Positions 8,914-17,707 are shown, counted from the stretch's first letter. The stretch is 64,000 bases of DNA from Sporosarcina sp. P34 (GCF_002743375.1 NZ_PDZC01000002.1:186001-250000), one strand, 5' to 3'. The notes: generated by a model from the sequence alone, not told the origin. A program made the numbers and translations.

Positions 8914-9716
8914 TAGACTAACTCTCCTTCATACTTTGTAATAGAAGGCATAGATTCCGGCAGAAAGGTAATATGCGTCTTTCCGGTTATTGGATGTTTG
9001 ATAATATGTGTATGTACTCGGAATATTTCTTGTAGGATCTTCTCTGTCAATACTTCTTCGGGGCGCCCAGCAATAGCCATCTGTCCTTGATTTAATACAT
9101 ATATGTAATCGCAATAGACCGAGGCGATATTTAAATCATGAAGAGCCGCAATGACCGTGATATTTAACTTCTTAACCAAATCCATCAGTTGAAGCTGATG
9201 GTGAATGTCCAGATGGTTCGTTGGCTCATCGAGTACCAGATATTTCGCTTGCTGCGCAAGGGCCCTCGCAACCATGACTCTTTGTTTCTCTCCGCCCGAC
9301 AATGTGGAGATTAGACGGTCTCCGTAGCTTTCGAGTCCTACTTTTTCAAGTGCCTCTTGTGCTATTTGCATATCTTCAACCGAGTCAGTTTCCATGACCT
9401 TCTTATGTGGTGCTCGTCCCATCAGCACGATTTCGATTACAGAAAACTCAAACGTATGTTGCGATTCCTGGCTGACTACCGCCATTTTTTGAGCTGTTTT
9501 CTTTGCTGACATTTCATATAAGTTCTCACTATCCAACAAAATTCTCCCGCAATCCGGCTTGTTTATTCGATAAATACTTTTTAACAATGTAGATTTTCCA
9601 CTTCCATTCGGACCAATCACTCCAACAAATTGACCCGGCTTCACCTTAAGATGTATATCCGAAATAATTTTCTTTTCCTGTATGCTGGTTGATATACCTT
9701 CAACTGCTATGCTCAC
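8913..9716 (-). CDS. btuD: ABC transporter ATP-binding protein (BtuD/FecE type)
   Basis: This 267-residue ATPase energises the BtuC-like permease. It has Walker A GPNGSGKST near residues 35-43, signature LSGGEKQR, Walker B YLVLDEPTNHLD and the switch histidine in ALHDLN. The chosen start is a GTG at 9716 with GGAGG 9 bases upstream, just 2 bases after the permease stop. The longer in-frame extension to 9782 would overlap the permease. Siderophore and cobalamin ATPases look alike; the adjacent B12 genes favour corrinoid uptake. Confidence 0.88.
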   Translation of the reverse strand: MSIAVEGISTSIQEKKIISDIHLKVKPGQFVGVIGPNGSGKSTLLKSIYRINKPDCGRILLDSENLYEMSAKKTAQKMAVVSQESQHTFEFSVIEIVLMGRAPHKKVMETDSVEDMQIAQEALEKVGLESYGDRLISTLSGGEKQRVMVARALAQQAKYLVLDEPTNHLDIHHQLQLMDLVKKLNITVIAALHDLNIASVYCDYIYVLNQGQMAIAGRPEEVLTEKILQEIFRVHTHIIKHPITGKTHITFLPESMPSITKYEGELV

Positions 9717-9718
9717 CC

Positions 9719-10861
9719 TCAACGACCTCCGAATGAATAGGAACTTCTTCGTAATAACCAAATGAAAAATGGTCCTCCACACAAGGCGGTTACCACACCT
9801 ATCGGCAATTCTTCAGGAGCTACTACGAGTCTTGCTACAATATCTGCCCACACCATAAAGACCGCACCAAATAATGCGCTAATCGGCATGACCCTTTTAT
9901 GGTCCGATCCTACAAGTAGGCGTATCATATGCGGTATCATCAATCCAATGAAACCGATTGCTCCACTCACTGCAACGAGCACTCCAGTTAATAGAGAAGT
10001 GACGACAATTAATATTTTTCGGAATGCGTCAACGTTAATACCTAACGTTGCAGCTGTATCTTCTCCCATCAATATAAGATTTAATGTCCGTGATTGGTAC
10101 AGCAAAAATGTGAAAACTACTACAACGGCAGTGGCCGGTATTGGCAGAACCGTCCAGTTTGCTCCCGTTAAGCTTCCCATCATCCAATACATCGCGCTTC
10201 TAATACCTTCTTCTTCAGGCGCTGAAAGCACAATGACATTCGTGACAGCGCCCAAGATCATCGAGATCGCAATTCCTGCAAGCAACAAGCGTATTGTTGA
10301 AATCTGTCCACTCACCCGCGCAAATGTATAAACAAAAACGACGGATAAAAACGCCCCCAGAAAAGCGGCAATCGATAACGCATACTGTCCGAAAAATTGC
10401 AATGCACCAAACAGAATGACGAGTGTAGCACCAACAGAAGCCCCGGACGATACCCCTAGAATATAAGGATCTGCCAAGGAATTTCTGACAAGCGCTTGAA
10501 TTCCTACCCCAGCAATAGCCAATCCAGCGCCTACAATTCCTCCTAATAAGGCACGGGGAAGTCGTAATTCCCATATAATGTTTTGCTGGGCAGTCGTCCA
10601 ATATGTAGTCATCTCATCTCCAAGAAAAGGGATATTAGACAACACAATCTTCCAAACAGTTACCATATCAATTGGCACTGGACCGAGCATTACAGAAAAT
10701 GTCAGCGACAGGAAAAGACCAAGTGGCAGAATCAACAGCAAAACTTTGAAACGTTTTTGATGCATGTTTTGTTTCTTTTCACTGCTCTTCATCTTTCTTA
10801 CTTGTGTTGATTCTACAAGTTCGTCAGTCTCTCTTGCGAAAGCAAGATTTTTCACTCCCAT
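9719..10861 (-). CDS. btuC: ABC transporter permease, FecCD/BtuC family
   Basis: An integral membrane permease of 380 residues with about ten predicted helices. It has the family segments RLPRALLGGIVGAGLAIAGV and NSLADPYILGVSSGASVGA in the first half and GFIGLMIPHMIRLLVG near residues 301-316, the ATPase-coupling loop. The N-terminus before the first helix is unusually long (about 38 hydrophilic residues). The ATG at 10861 sits only 2 bases from AAAGGGG, so the GTG at 10855 is an equally good start. It is followed by btuD and two binding proteins, forming a full importer. Confidence 0.9.
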   Translation of the reverse strand: MGVKNLAFARETDELVESTQVRKMKSSEKKQNMHQKRFKVLLLILPLGLFLSLTFSVMLGPVPIDMVTVWKIVLSNIPFLGDEMTTYWTTAQQNIIWELRLPRALLGGIVGAGLAIAGVGIQALVRNSLADPYILGVSSGASVGATLVILFGALQFFGQYALSIAAFLGAFLSVVFVYTFARVSGQISTIRLLLAGIAISMILGAVTNVIVLSAPEEEGIRSAMYWMMGSLTGANWTVLPIPATAVVVVFTFLLYQSRTLNLILMGEDTAATLGINVDAFRKILIVVTSLLTGVLVAVSGAIGFIGLMIPHMIRLLVGSDHKRVMPISALFGAVFMVWADIVARLVVAPEELPIGVVTALCGGPFFIWLLRRSSYSFGGR

Positions 10862-10906
10862 TTCCCCTTTCTGCTAATAGATGTATTAAAATTTTCAGAT
10901 GTCTAA

Positions 10907-12103
10907 TTAATGTTGATGTTCGTGCACATACCCATGCTCCTCGACATAAATACGGAAATTCTCTAAATCTTGCATTCCCGTCGAAGTGCCATCCAAGGCT
11001 TGATTCATTCGTTCTAGCAATATCGTTCGCAACTTGGGGTGGTAGCCAAAATACTTGGCAATTTCTATTTTTGTTTGTGGATAATCCTGTCTAAATTGTT
11101 CCGCCATTTTATTCATTCTTTCCATTAAGATCCCCGTGAATAAAAAGTAAGGCAGCATAATTACTTTTTTCGCGCCTAATTCTATACAGCGCTCCATACC
11201 GTCCTGTATCGTGGGCGTCGCGACCCCCATAAAAGCATTTTCAATGATTGGCACATTTACTTTATCCTGTAACAATCTACTAATTTTATAAAAGTCATCT
11301 TTCGCGTCCGGATCACTGCTGCCTCGTCCAATAAAGAGGATGGCTGTATCCTCGTTTTTCTGATTCATATCAAATTTAATTTCAGTAAGTCTTGTTGTTA
11401 AGATTTCAATAACCTCATCATGGACACCTATCGTTTGACCATAAGTGAATCGAATATCCGGAAACTGCTCCCTTGCATGTTCAATTTCGGCTGGAATATG
11501 CAGCTTTGAGTGTCCTGCGTGCAATAAAATGATCGGAATCACATGGACCTCACCTGCACCCTTCTCGATACATAGTTGAATTCCATCTTCAATATTTGGC
11601 GATGCAAATTCCAAAAAACATGTTTCTACAAGTAGGGACGAATCGATATGCTCTCTCATCTGTTTGATAAATTGGCGGACCTCTTCATTTCCTGTCTCCA
11701 ACCTACTACCATGTCCGACAAACAATACAGCCTTCTTCACCGGTCCTCTGGTTTTTCTATATTTATTAATCCCTTTAAAGCGTGTTTCACCACGTTTTCG
11801 TTCGCTGCGCTCCATTGAATAAATGATCGACTTTTCCTCAACTGTTTCATGAACAATTGCCCGTGCCGTTTCTTCTTGTTGCACGGAATACCATGTTCCT
11901 TTTGGGTAATCGATGACTACGCATTTGTCCCTGCAACGTCCATTGCAGCGTGTACGTGATGTGTGGATATGCTCGTCTAAACGATTGCTACGGATTTCAT
12001 CACGAATTTGTTGTGTAACATCTTCGGCTCCAGCACCCATACAAGTATCGCCATTGCAAATGAGTAAGTGACGTTGCATCTGCGTTAAATTCCATGTTGT
12101 CAT
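10907..12103 (-). CDS. cbiX: Sirohydrochlorin cobaltochelatase CbiX with N-terminal Fe-S domain
   Basis: A 398-residue fusion. Residues 1 to about 95 form a thioredoxin-like [2Fe-2S] ferredoxin domain with cysteines at 16, 21, 53, 57 and 61. Residues about 120-370 are two repeated chelatase halves. CbiX inserts Co2+ into sirohydrochlorin at the start of the anaerobic B12 route. The first half keeps the metal-site histidines (GHGSR, His131; LLHAGHSK, His195 and His198). The second half has GRGSSD and LPYFLF instead, so it has probably lost catalysis. The C-terminus HEHQH may store cobalt. The ribosome-binding site GGGAGG is good. It lies between a decayed and an intact corrinoid transporter. 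Confidence 0.93.
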   Translation of the reverse strand: MTTWNLTQMQRHLLICNGDTCMGAGAEDVTQQIRDEIRSNRLDEHIHTSRTRCNGRCRDKCVVIDYPKGTWYSVQQEETARAIVHETVEEKSIIYSMERSERKRGETRFKGINKYRKTRGPVKKAVLFVGHGSRLETGNEEVRQFIKQMREHIDSSLLVETCFLEFASPNIEDGIQLCIEKGAGEVHVIPIILLHAGHSKLHIPAEIEHAREQFPDIRFTYGQTIGVHDEVIEILTTRLTEIKFDMNQKNEDTAILFIGRGSSDPDAKDDFYKISRLLQDKVNVPIIENAFMGVATPTIQDGMERCIELGAKKVIMLPYFLFTGILMERMNKMAEQFRQDYPQTKIEIAKYFGYHPKLRTILLERMNQALDGTSTGMQDLENFRIYVEEHGYVHEHQH

Positions 12104-12132
12104 AAAATATGACCTCCCACTCTCTTAGGGTT

Positions 12133-12297
12133 TTAAAAAGCCTCTGGGTAGAAACCTTTTGCTAAAGTTTTAACTGCTTCCGCTACACGAATGCCTTCAG
12201 AAGCAGCTGACAATGACAAAGTAACAAATTTCTCATTTTGCACGGCAGGTGTTTGACTTAATGCCGGATTTGATTTATCGTCAGGATAATAAAAATA
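12133..12297 (-). pseudogene. C-terminal fragment of a BtuF-like substrate-binding protein
   Basis: About 54 codons starting Tyr-Tyr-Pro-Asp-Asp-Lys and ending LAKGFYPEAF then TAA at 12133. They match the last sixth of the two intact binding proteins in this window (NTPSLQDVTAVKNKRYV... and ...LAKGFYPDLF). There is no start, signal peptide or upstream part. The fragment is fused, out of frame, to a truncated permease around 12290, so one deletion appears to have removed the end of the permease and most of the binding protein. Confidence 0.85.
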
Positions 12298-12843
12298 CGA
12301 AAACGATCTAGATTAATGCCAAGAGTGGTAGCTAGTTCTTCTCCTAGGAGCAATGCATTGAGTTGACGGTAATTCACTAACAATAATATATAAACTAAGA
12401 GAAATGTAAAAAATGGCATTCCGATAGTAGTCCATTTCGCGCCTGCTAAACTGCTAAGCGTCCAATGCATTAGTCCCCAAAAAACTAAATGCACCCAGTA
12501 AAATAACTAAAGTTGCACCTACAGATGCCCCAGACGACACGCCCAAAATATAAGGGTCTGCAATTGGGTTCCTTACCAGAGCTTGAATTGCTGCGCCACT
12601 TATCGCTAGAGCTGCGCCAACAATTGCCGCAAGTATAATTCGAGGTAAGCGGATTTCCCAAATGATGATGCTCTGCGCTTTTGAAGCCGTTGTTCCAGCC
12701 GGCAAACCAATTTTCGAAAGGAGTACTTCCAAAATAATACTCGGAGTTATACCAACCGATCCCACCATAACTGCAAAAGTCATAGAAGTAAGCAAGCCAA
12801 TTAGCAGTACACCTACTAATAATATGAATCGTAACTTAGTCAT
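12292..12843 (-). pseudogene. Decayed BtuC-type permease with internal and terminal deletions
   Basis: The frame starting at ATG 12843 encodes a normal FecCD permease N-terminus (RLPRIILAAIVGAALAISG, then NPIADPYILGVSSGASVGA) and stops at 12454 after about 129 residues. From about 12478 a second frame continues with MHWTLSSLAGAKWTT and ends near LGINLDRFRIF. Compared with the intact permease at 9719-10861, roughly 60 residues are missing at the first junction, with a frameshift. The last 100 or so residues are missing at the second junction, near 12290. It still overlaps the upstream methyltransferase stop by 8 bases, showing it was once a coupled gene of this operon. Confidence 0.88.
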
Positions 12844-13702
12844 GCGAATTTGAAGGCTCCCAACTAATTATTGCAGCGTAGAATGGATGACGGTACACAT
12901 ATTGGCGTTCCTCTAGTGTAATAAAAGGCTCAAGTGAGGCTTCTACATGAGCCTGTTCAAATGTTGATGATAAAATCTTTTTACTTTGTGTTGCATATAG
13001 TTGTTCTAATGTATCGTAACGGTATGTACGCTCTAGCTTGATCATTTCACAATCCGCATAAATTCCTAACTGATACAGGATGTTTAAAATCATAATATAA
13101 TCACGACGCGGGTATTTAATCTCATAGCCATACTGCTCATCTAAGATGACATAGTGTGGCTGGATTGGACCCGTCGTTAAGCCGATGATGGCACGCTTTC
13201 GCGCTAGTGCATCCATCTTTTTCAATGCTGCTTTCATTTCATACATGCGGTAAAAGCAATTCACTCCGACAACGACGTCATGCGGCTCGATTTGTGCTTC
13301 TTCCCATTTACTATAAACAAACTGAACAGGTGCATCGCTTTCATAGTATTGTTTTAAATAAGCAAGCACACTTTCAGAACCATCAACAAGCGTTAAATTC
13401 TTAATATCTTCACTTAGTTGGAATGTATAGTTGCCCGAACCTGGTCCGATTTCAATACAACTGGCGTCTTGTGGAATATACAGTTTTATTTTTTCATAGA
13501 TTTTTTTCGCGTAGTCATCTGTTTGTCTGTATGTTTTCTTTTTCATTGACTGTGCCCAAAAAGCTTCTTCCAGTTCATCATCCACCATGCGTTCCGGCAT
13601 CTTGCCATGCCAATCCAGCATGCCTTCTTTCCAGAACTTTTCAAAATCTATGTATAAGGGGGAGGTCCCCAACCCTCGTTTCGGTCCCAACCTATTCTTC
13701 AT
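12836..13702 (-). CDS. Class I SAM-dependent methyltransferase in the B12 operon, function unknown
   Basis: A 288-residue protein with the SAM-binding motif I IEIGPGSGNYT (about residues 82-92) followed by LTLVDGSE (motif II), so a Rossmann methyltransferase fold is well supported. The N-terminal 60 residues (FWKEGMLDWHGKMPERMVDD) and the C-terminal 100 have no signature that I recognise. It is not one of the corrin-ring methylases, which belong to a different fold. It sits 35 bases after cbiP with a GAGGAG site and overlaps the remnant permease by 8 bases. A role in corrinoid handling or uptake is an inference from position only. Confidence 0.8.
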   Translation of the reverse strand: MKNRLGPKRGLGTSPLYIDFEKFWKEGMLDWHGKMPERMVDDELEEAFWAQSMKKKTYRQTDDYAKKIYEKIKLYIPQDASCIEIGPGSGNYTFQLSEDIKNLTLVDGSESVLAYLKQYYESDAPVQFVYSKWEEAQIEPHDVVVGVNCFYRMYEMKAALKKMDALARKRAIIGLTTGPIQPHYVILDEQYGYEIKYPRRDYIMILNILYQLGIYADCEMIKLERTYRYDTLEQLYATQSKKILSSTFEQAHVEASLEPFITLEERQYVYRHPFYAAIISWEPSNSHD

Positions 13703-13737
13703 TGAAATTTCTCCTCAATGCTTCTGTAATCGTGTTG

Positions 13738-15219
13738 CTACATTGAATCGTCTAGTAATTCATAGACTTTTTCCATATTCAAATGCTTACGCACATGATA
13801 ATCTAGCATTTCATACGCTTGCTCACGCCGCTCATAATCAGAAGGTATCTCAATGGAGACTTCTTCCAAGTTCTTTTTCACGCGTATTTTATTGAAAAAA
13901 TCACGTGTAAACAGACGGTTTTGAAAAACTCCGTGTAAGTATGTACCCATCACTTGCTCTGTGTAGACGCCATCTTGTCTTCCATCATCCAAACAGATAA
14001 AGCTTTGAATCGGTTGAGTTGGCGTACTGCGTCCCAGATGAAGTTCAAAGCCTATCATTTCCTGACCTGCATAATTTGTACCTTTGACTTGTGCGGTTTG
14101 CTTTTCATTAACTAACACAGTTTCAATTGGTAACAAGCCTAGCGTAGTATACTTCCTGTTCTCGCCTTCAATTGTCTGGTGATCTAAAATCGTTTCACCA
14201 AGCATTTGATAACCACCGCAAATACCGACAATATTTTTTCCTTTTCGGGACTGCTGTAAGATCGCTTGCGCCAAACCCGTTTCTTGCAACCATACATAGT
14301 CATTAATCGTATTTTTAGTTCCAGGTAATATGATGACATCAGGATTTTTTAAATCTTTTAAAGAAGAAACAAAGCGTACGCGTACATCGGGTTCTTCGAA
14401 TAATGGATCGAGATCCGTGAAGTTAGAGATTAGGGGAAGTCTAATCACCGCCACGTCTATTTCAAACTCATGAAGTTGAGGATTTTTCAAACGCAAACTT
14501 GATAGAGCCATCGAATCTTCCGCCTCAATTTGCACATCAAAGTACGGTATGACGCCAAGTACTTGAATACCTGTATATTCTTCTAGCCATTCGATGCCAC
14601 TGACGAGCAACTCCTCCATGCCGCGAAATTTATTAATAATAATACCTTTCACACGCGCACGCTCTTCTTCATCGAGTAACATCAAAGTTCCAACAATTGA
14701 AGCAAAAACTCCTCCACGTTCTATATCTGCTACTAAAATAACACTTGCATTTGTTTCATGAGCCATACGCATATTGGCGATGTCCCGGCTTTTTAAATTA
14801 ATTTCAGCCGGGCTTCCCGCACCTTCCAAAACTAGTAGGTCATATTGTGCCTCTAAACGCCGCAAAGACTTGCGAACTTCAGGCATGACTTGCTCAACGA
14901 AATTTTCGCGATACGAAACTGCATCCATCTCGGCAAATGGTTTGCCGTGCAAAATCACTTCCGACACCATATTCCCGGTTGGTTTTAGTAAAATAGGATT
15001 CATATCCGTTGTTGCGTCAATTTTTGATGCCTCTGCTTGGACGCCTTGTGCTCGGCCAATTTCTCCACCATCTTTTGTAATGTAGGAATTGAGTGCCATA
15101 TTTTGTGATTTAAATGGCGCAATGCGATATCCATCGTTCACAAAGATACGACAGAGTGCAGTACATAAAACACTCTTTCCTACATCAGAGGCAGTCCCTT
15201 GAATCATAATTGCCTTCAT
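13738..15219 (-). CDS. cbiP: Adenosylcobyrate synthase CbiP (CobQ)
   Basis: A 493-residue glutamine-dependent amidotransferase that amidates carboxylates b, d, e and g of adenosylcobyrinate a,c-diamide to give adenosylcobyric acid. The N-terminal ATPase domain has MIQGTASDVGKS and FKSQNMALNSYIT. The class I glutaminase-like domain has the catalytic Cys in VGICGGYQMLGE and the His in GTYLHGVF. The length is normal. The start ATG at 15219 abuts the btuR stop. It is the last recognised ring-modifying enzyme of the operon; no cobD, cobS or cobU follows in this window. Confidence 0.97.
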   Translation of the reverse strand: MKAIMIQGTASDVGKSVLCTALCRIFVNDGYRIAPFKSQNMALNSYITKDGGEIGRAQGVQAEASKIDATTDMNPILLKPTGNMVSEVILHGKPFAEMDAVSYRENFVEQVMPEVRKSLRRLEAQYDLLVLEGAGSPAEINLKSRDIANMRMAHETNASVILVADIERGGVFASIVGTLMLLDEEERARVKGIIINKFRGMEELLVSGIEWLEEYTGIQVLGVIPYFDVQIEAEDSMALSSLRLKNPQLHEFEIDVAVIRLPLISNFTDLDPLFEEPDVRVRFVSSLKDLKNPDVIILPGTKNTINDYVWLQETGLAQAILQQSRKGKNIVGICGGYQMLGETILDHQTIEGENRKYTTLGLLPIETVLVNEKQTAQVKGTNYAGQEMIGFELHLGRSTPTQPIQSFICLDDGRQDGVYTEQVMGTYLHGVFQNRLFTRDFFNKIRVKKNLEEVSIEIPSDYERREQAYEMLDYHVRKHLNMEKVYELLDDSM

Positions 15220-15758
15220 TAAAATTCAAGACCCTTCATCGCTTGGACGTCTTGTTCCGTATAATAATGTTTGGTTGCATCAATTGTTGATACTAAATCG
15301 GCTATTTCAAGGAGGGACGGGTGTGCAGAACGACCTGTGATGACTAAGTGCATACTTTTCGGACGATTCTTTATCGCTTCTAGCACTTCATCTAGCGGCA
15401 ATACATCAGCCACTGGAAAACGCGTGATGGCCAATGCATTATTCAACTCGTCTAGCACCAGTACATCTGTCGTTTCATCTTGAAGCTCCTCTTTTACCGT
15501 TTGCCATGCCTTTGCAAGCGCATCTCGATGCTCTTCTGGTGTTTTTGTCCATGTGAATCCGATACCTAATTGCACTGTTTCAACGCCAAGTTTCCGCAAG
15601 GCAATTTGTTCACCGTATGTACGTTCAGGTGATTTAATAAATTGAAAATATTTCACCTTCATTCCGCGACCAATTGCACGCAATGTAACACCAAGGGAGG
15701 CAGTAGTTTTTCCTTTACCTTCACCTGTATACACTAGCAACATTCCCTGTCGAGCCAT
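15219..15758 (-). CDS. btuR: Cob(I)yrinate a,c-diamide adenosyltransferase BtuR/CobO
   Basis: A 179-residue CobA-type corrinoid adenosyltransferase that transfers the 5'-deoxyadenosyl group from ATP to Co(I). The P-loop GEGKGKTTASLG is near residues 13-24, followed by the family segments FQFIKSPERTYGE and VLDELNNAL, and by VITGRSAHPSLLEIADL. The ATG at 15758 is preferred, with AGGGGG 8 bases upstream; the in-frame GTG at 15764 is too close to that site. In B. megaterium btuR occupies the same place after cbiY. Confidence 0.95.
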   Translation of the reverse strand: MARQGMLLVYTGEGKGKTTASLGVTLRAIGRGMKVKYFQFIKSPERTYGEQIALRKLGVETVQLGIGFTWTKTPEEHRDALAKAWQTVKEELQDETTDVLVLDELNNALAITRFPVADVLPLDEVLEAIKNRPKSMHLVITGRSAHPSLLEIADLVSTIDATKHYYTEQDVQAMKGLEF

Positions 15759-15771
15759 TTTCACTTCCCCC

Positions 15772-16326
15772 TTATAGCCAAGTTGTTTTTTCTGCGAATG
15801 GCGTTCGTTTTTTTGTAGTTGTTATTTCTTCTGCTGGGTACCCGATACATAGCGTACCTACCAATTGTTCTTGATCCGATGCGCCGATAAATGTATGTAA
15901 TGCTGTTTCATGCACTAAACCTACACCACGTGTACGCCATACCATACCTAAGCCAAGCTGTTCTGCCATTAACCACATAGACATAATAGCACCACTGACC
16001 GCAAAGGTATTATCCTTCGTCGCACCTTCGTCACCATCCACGATAGCCGAGGTAACCACAATAATGAGTGGTGTTCGTGTGATCGCTTCCATTGAACTCT
16101 CCACTAAATGTGGCTTTGTCGGGAAGCGTTTTTGTAAATAATCAAGTGCCACTTGTTCATACTGTGTCAAGCTGTCACCTTGTAAAACATAGAAATGCCA
16201 AGGCTCTCGCATACGGTCGTTTGGGGCATATGTTGCTGCTTCCAATAGCGCTTCAATTTTTTCTCGCTCCACTTCACGCACTTCAAATTGTCGAATCGCA
16301 CGACGTTTTTTTAATGCTTCTAACAT
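15772..16326 (-). CDS. Nitroreductase-family flavoprotein in the cbiY position
   Basis: A 184-residue FMN-dependent nitroreductase-fold protein. The N-terminal KKRRAIRQFEVREV and the ATYAPNDRMREPWHFYVL segment resemble the YdjA-like subgroup, and GLGMVWRTRG near residues 135-144 is typical. It lies between cobA and btuR, the place cbiY holds in the B. megaterium cobalamin operon, so it may reduce cobalt in a corrinoid or serve in lower-ligand synthesis. BluB (dimethylbenzimidazole synthase) is in the same superfamily, but I do not see enough to call it BluB. Confidence 0.8.
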   Translation of the reverse strand: MLEALKKRRAIRQFEVREVEREKIEALLEAATYAPNDRMREPWHFYVLQGDSLTQYEQVALDYLQKRFPTKPHLVESSMEAITRTPLIIVVTSAIVDGDEGATKDNTFAVSGAIMSMWLMAEQLGLGMVWRTRGVGLVHETALHTFIGASDQEQLVGTLCIGYPAEEITTTKKRTPFAEKTTWL

Positions 16327-17081
16327 AATTTTTGCTCCTTTTCTTCAAACCAAGAAATTTCTTCACGTACGCCCACTACATCCCCTACTAAAATCATGGA
16401 TGGATTCTGAATGTGATATGTTTGAATTTCTTGTGAAATCGTTGCTAGTTCACCTGTAATTGTACGTTGGTTTTTAGTCGTTCCCCATTCAATAACTGCA
16501 ACGGGAGTTGTTTCACTTTTACCATGTTCTATTAAGCTTTTCGTAATATGTTCGATGTTACCTACGCTCATATAAAACGCTACCGTGTCAATCTGAGAAA
16601 TTGCTGCCCAGTTTAAAAAGTCTTGTCCTTTTTCTGCACGACCTTGGCCTGGGACAATTGCGAAGCTCGCGGCATGATCACGATGTGTAACTGGAATCCC
16701 TGCATAGGCAGGCGCTGCTATTCCTGCTGTTATGCCTGGAACAATTTCAAAGGGTATACGAGCTTGTCGTAAAACCGCAGCTTCTTCAGCACCACGTCCA
16801 AAGACAAACGGATCTCCACCTTTTAGGCGTAGCACTTCCTTGCCCAGGTTTGCTTGTTCAACCAACACACGATGGATTTCATCTTGAATCATTCCATGCT
16901 TACCTGGTTCTTTACCGCAATAAATCAGTTCAGCACTCGCTTTCGCATGTTCTAATAATTCAACATTCACTAGACGATCATATAAAATCACATCTGCTTG
17001 CTGAATACATTCTAACCCTCTAATGGTTAATAGTTTCGGGTCGCCAGGACCAGCCCCTACAATATATACAAATCCGCTCAC
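16320..17081 (-). CDS. cobA: Uroporphyrinogen-III C-methyltransferase (SUMT)
   Basis: A 253-residue SAM-dependent methylase making precorrin-2 from uroporphyrinogen III, the branch point to sirohaem and B12. It shows VYIVGAGPGDPKLLTIRG at the start, the VLRLKGGDPFVFGRGAEE motif, and VVPGITAGIAAPAYAGIPVTHR, all diagnostic. The start is a GTG at 17081, overlapping the sirC stop, with AGGAGA 6 bases upstream. The longer ATG form (17111) lacks a site. It overlaps the nitroreductase start by 7 bases. Confidence 0.95.
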   Translation of the reverse strand: MSGFVYIVGAGPGDPKLLTIRGLECIQQADVILYDRLVNVELLEHAKASAELIYCGKEPGKHGMIQDEIHRVLVEQANLGKEVLRLKGGDPFVFGRGAEEAAVLRQARIPFEIVPGITAGIAAPAYAGIPVTHRDHAASFAIVPGQGRAEKGQDFLNWAAISQIDTVAFYMSVGNIEHITKSLIEHGKSETTPVAVIEWGTTKNQRTITGELATISQEIQTYHIQNPSMILVGDVVGVREEISWFEEKEQKLC

Positions 17082-17707
17082 TGTTGTTCTCCTATCCGTT
17101 GTTGTAGCCATTCTTCACATTTTTCGCCTTCACCTTGCTCCATCCATTGCAAAATTTTAGGGTCCAGAAGTTCAGCCAGAATTTGTTTTTTTGCATCTCC
17201 ATTAAACAACTTTAAGATTTGCTGACGTGCTTCTCTCAAAAAAGAAACATACGACGCATAATGGTCTCCAAATTGTTCTGCTAGATCCGTCTTTACTTTA
17301 CGCGTTAGACCTGGACTAGCTCCAGACGTTGATACCGTCACAACAAATTCTCCGCGGCGAACGACTGCCGGATTGATAAAGTCAAGACGTCCTTTTACAT
17401 CCGAACGACTGAGTAATTGCCAATGCTGGGTTGCTTCTTCCACTGAATTGTTTACTTCTTCGTCATTTGTTACGGCAAAAATCAATGCAGCGTCATCTAA
17501 ATCGCCTGATTCAAATGCTTTTTCTTTCCATGTCACAGATCCTTCATTAACATACTGTTGTACAGTCTCTATAACTGATGGACTAACTACGGTGATTTTT
17601 GCATTTGTTGGAAGTAAGGCTTCTATTTTTTGACGTGCTACATGTCCGCCTCCAACAATGACAACCTTTTTATAATCCACATTCATTAACAGCGGAAAAT
17701 AGTTCAT
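17078..17707 (-). CDS. sirC: Precorrin-2 dehydrogenase (SirC/CysG-B type)
   Basis: A 209-residue NAD-dependent dehydrogenase that oxidises precorrin-2 to sirohydrochlorin, the substrate of CbiX. The N-terminus MNYFPLLMNVDYKKVVIVGGG carries the Rossmann glycine motif GGGHVA, and VVTVSTSGASPGLTRKVK is the conserved active-site stretch. The start at 17707 has a GGAGGGAG site and overlaps the cbiA stop by 4 bases. There is no ferrochelatase domain, so cobalt insertion is left to CbiX. Confidence 0.93.
   Translation of the reverse strand: MNYFPLLMNVDYKKVVIVGGGHVARQKIEALLPTNAKITVVSPSVIETVQQYVNEGSVTWKEKAFESGDLDDAALIFAVTNDEEVNNSVEEATQHWQLLSRSDVKGRLDFINPAVVRRGEFVVTVSTSGASPGLTRKVKTDLAEQFGDHYASYVSFLREARQQILKLFNGDAKKQILAELLDPKILQWMEQGEGEKCEEWLQQRIGEQQ

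Noticed and set aside
9762-10331. Plus-strand open frame of 189 codons
   Set aside because: It is antisense to the intact permease gene, has no ribosome-binding site or recognisable domain, and reflects codon bias of the opposite strand.
12258-12494. Apparent 78-residue gene starting at 12494
   Set aside because: It is the frameshifted middle of the decayed permease, not an independent gene.
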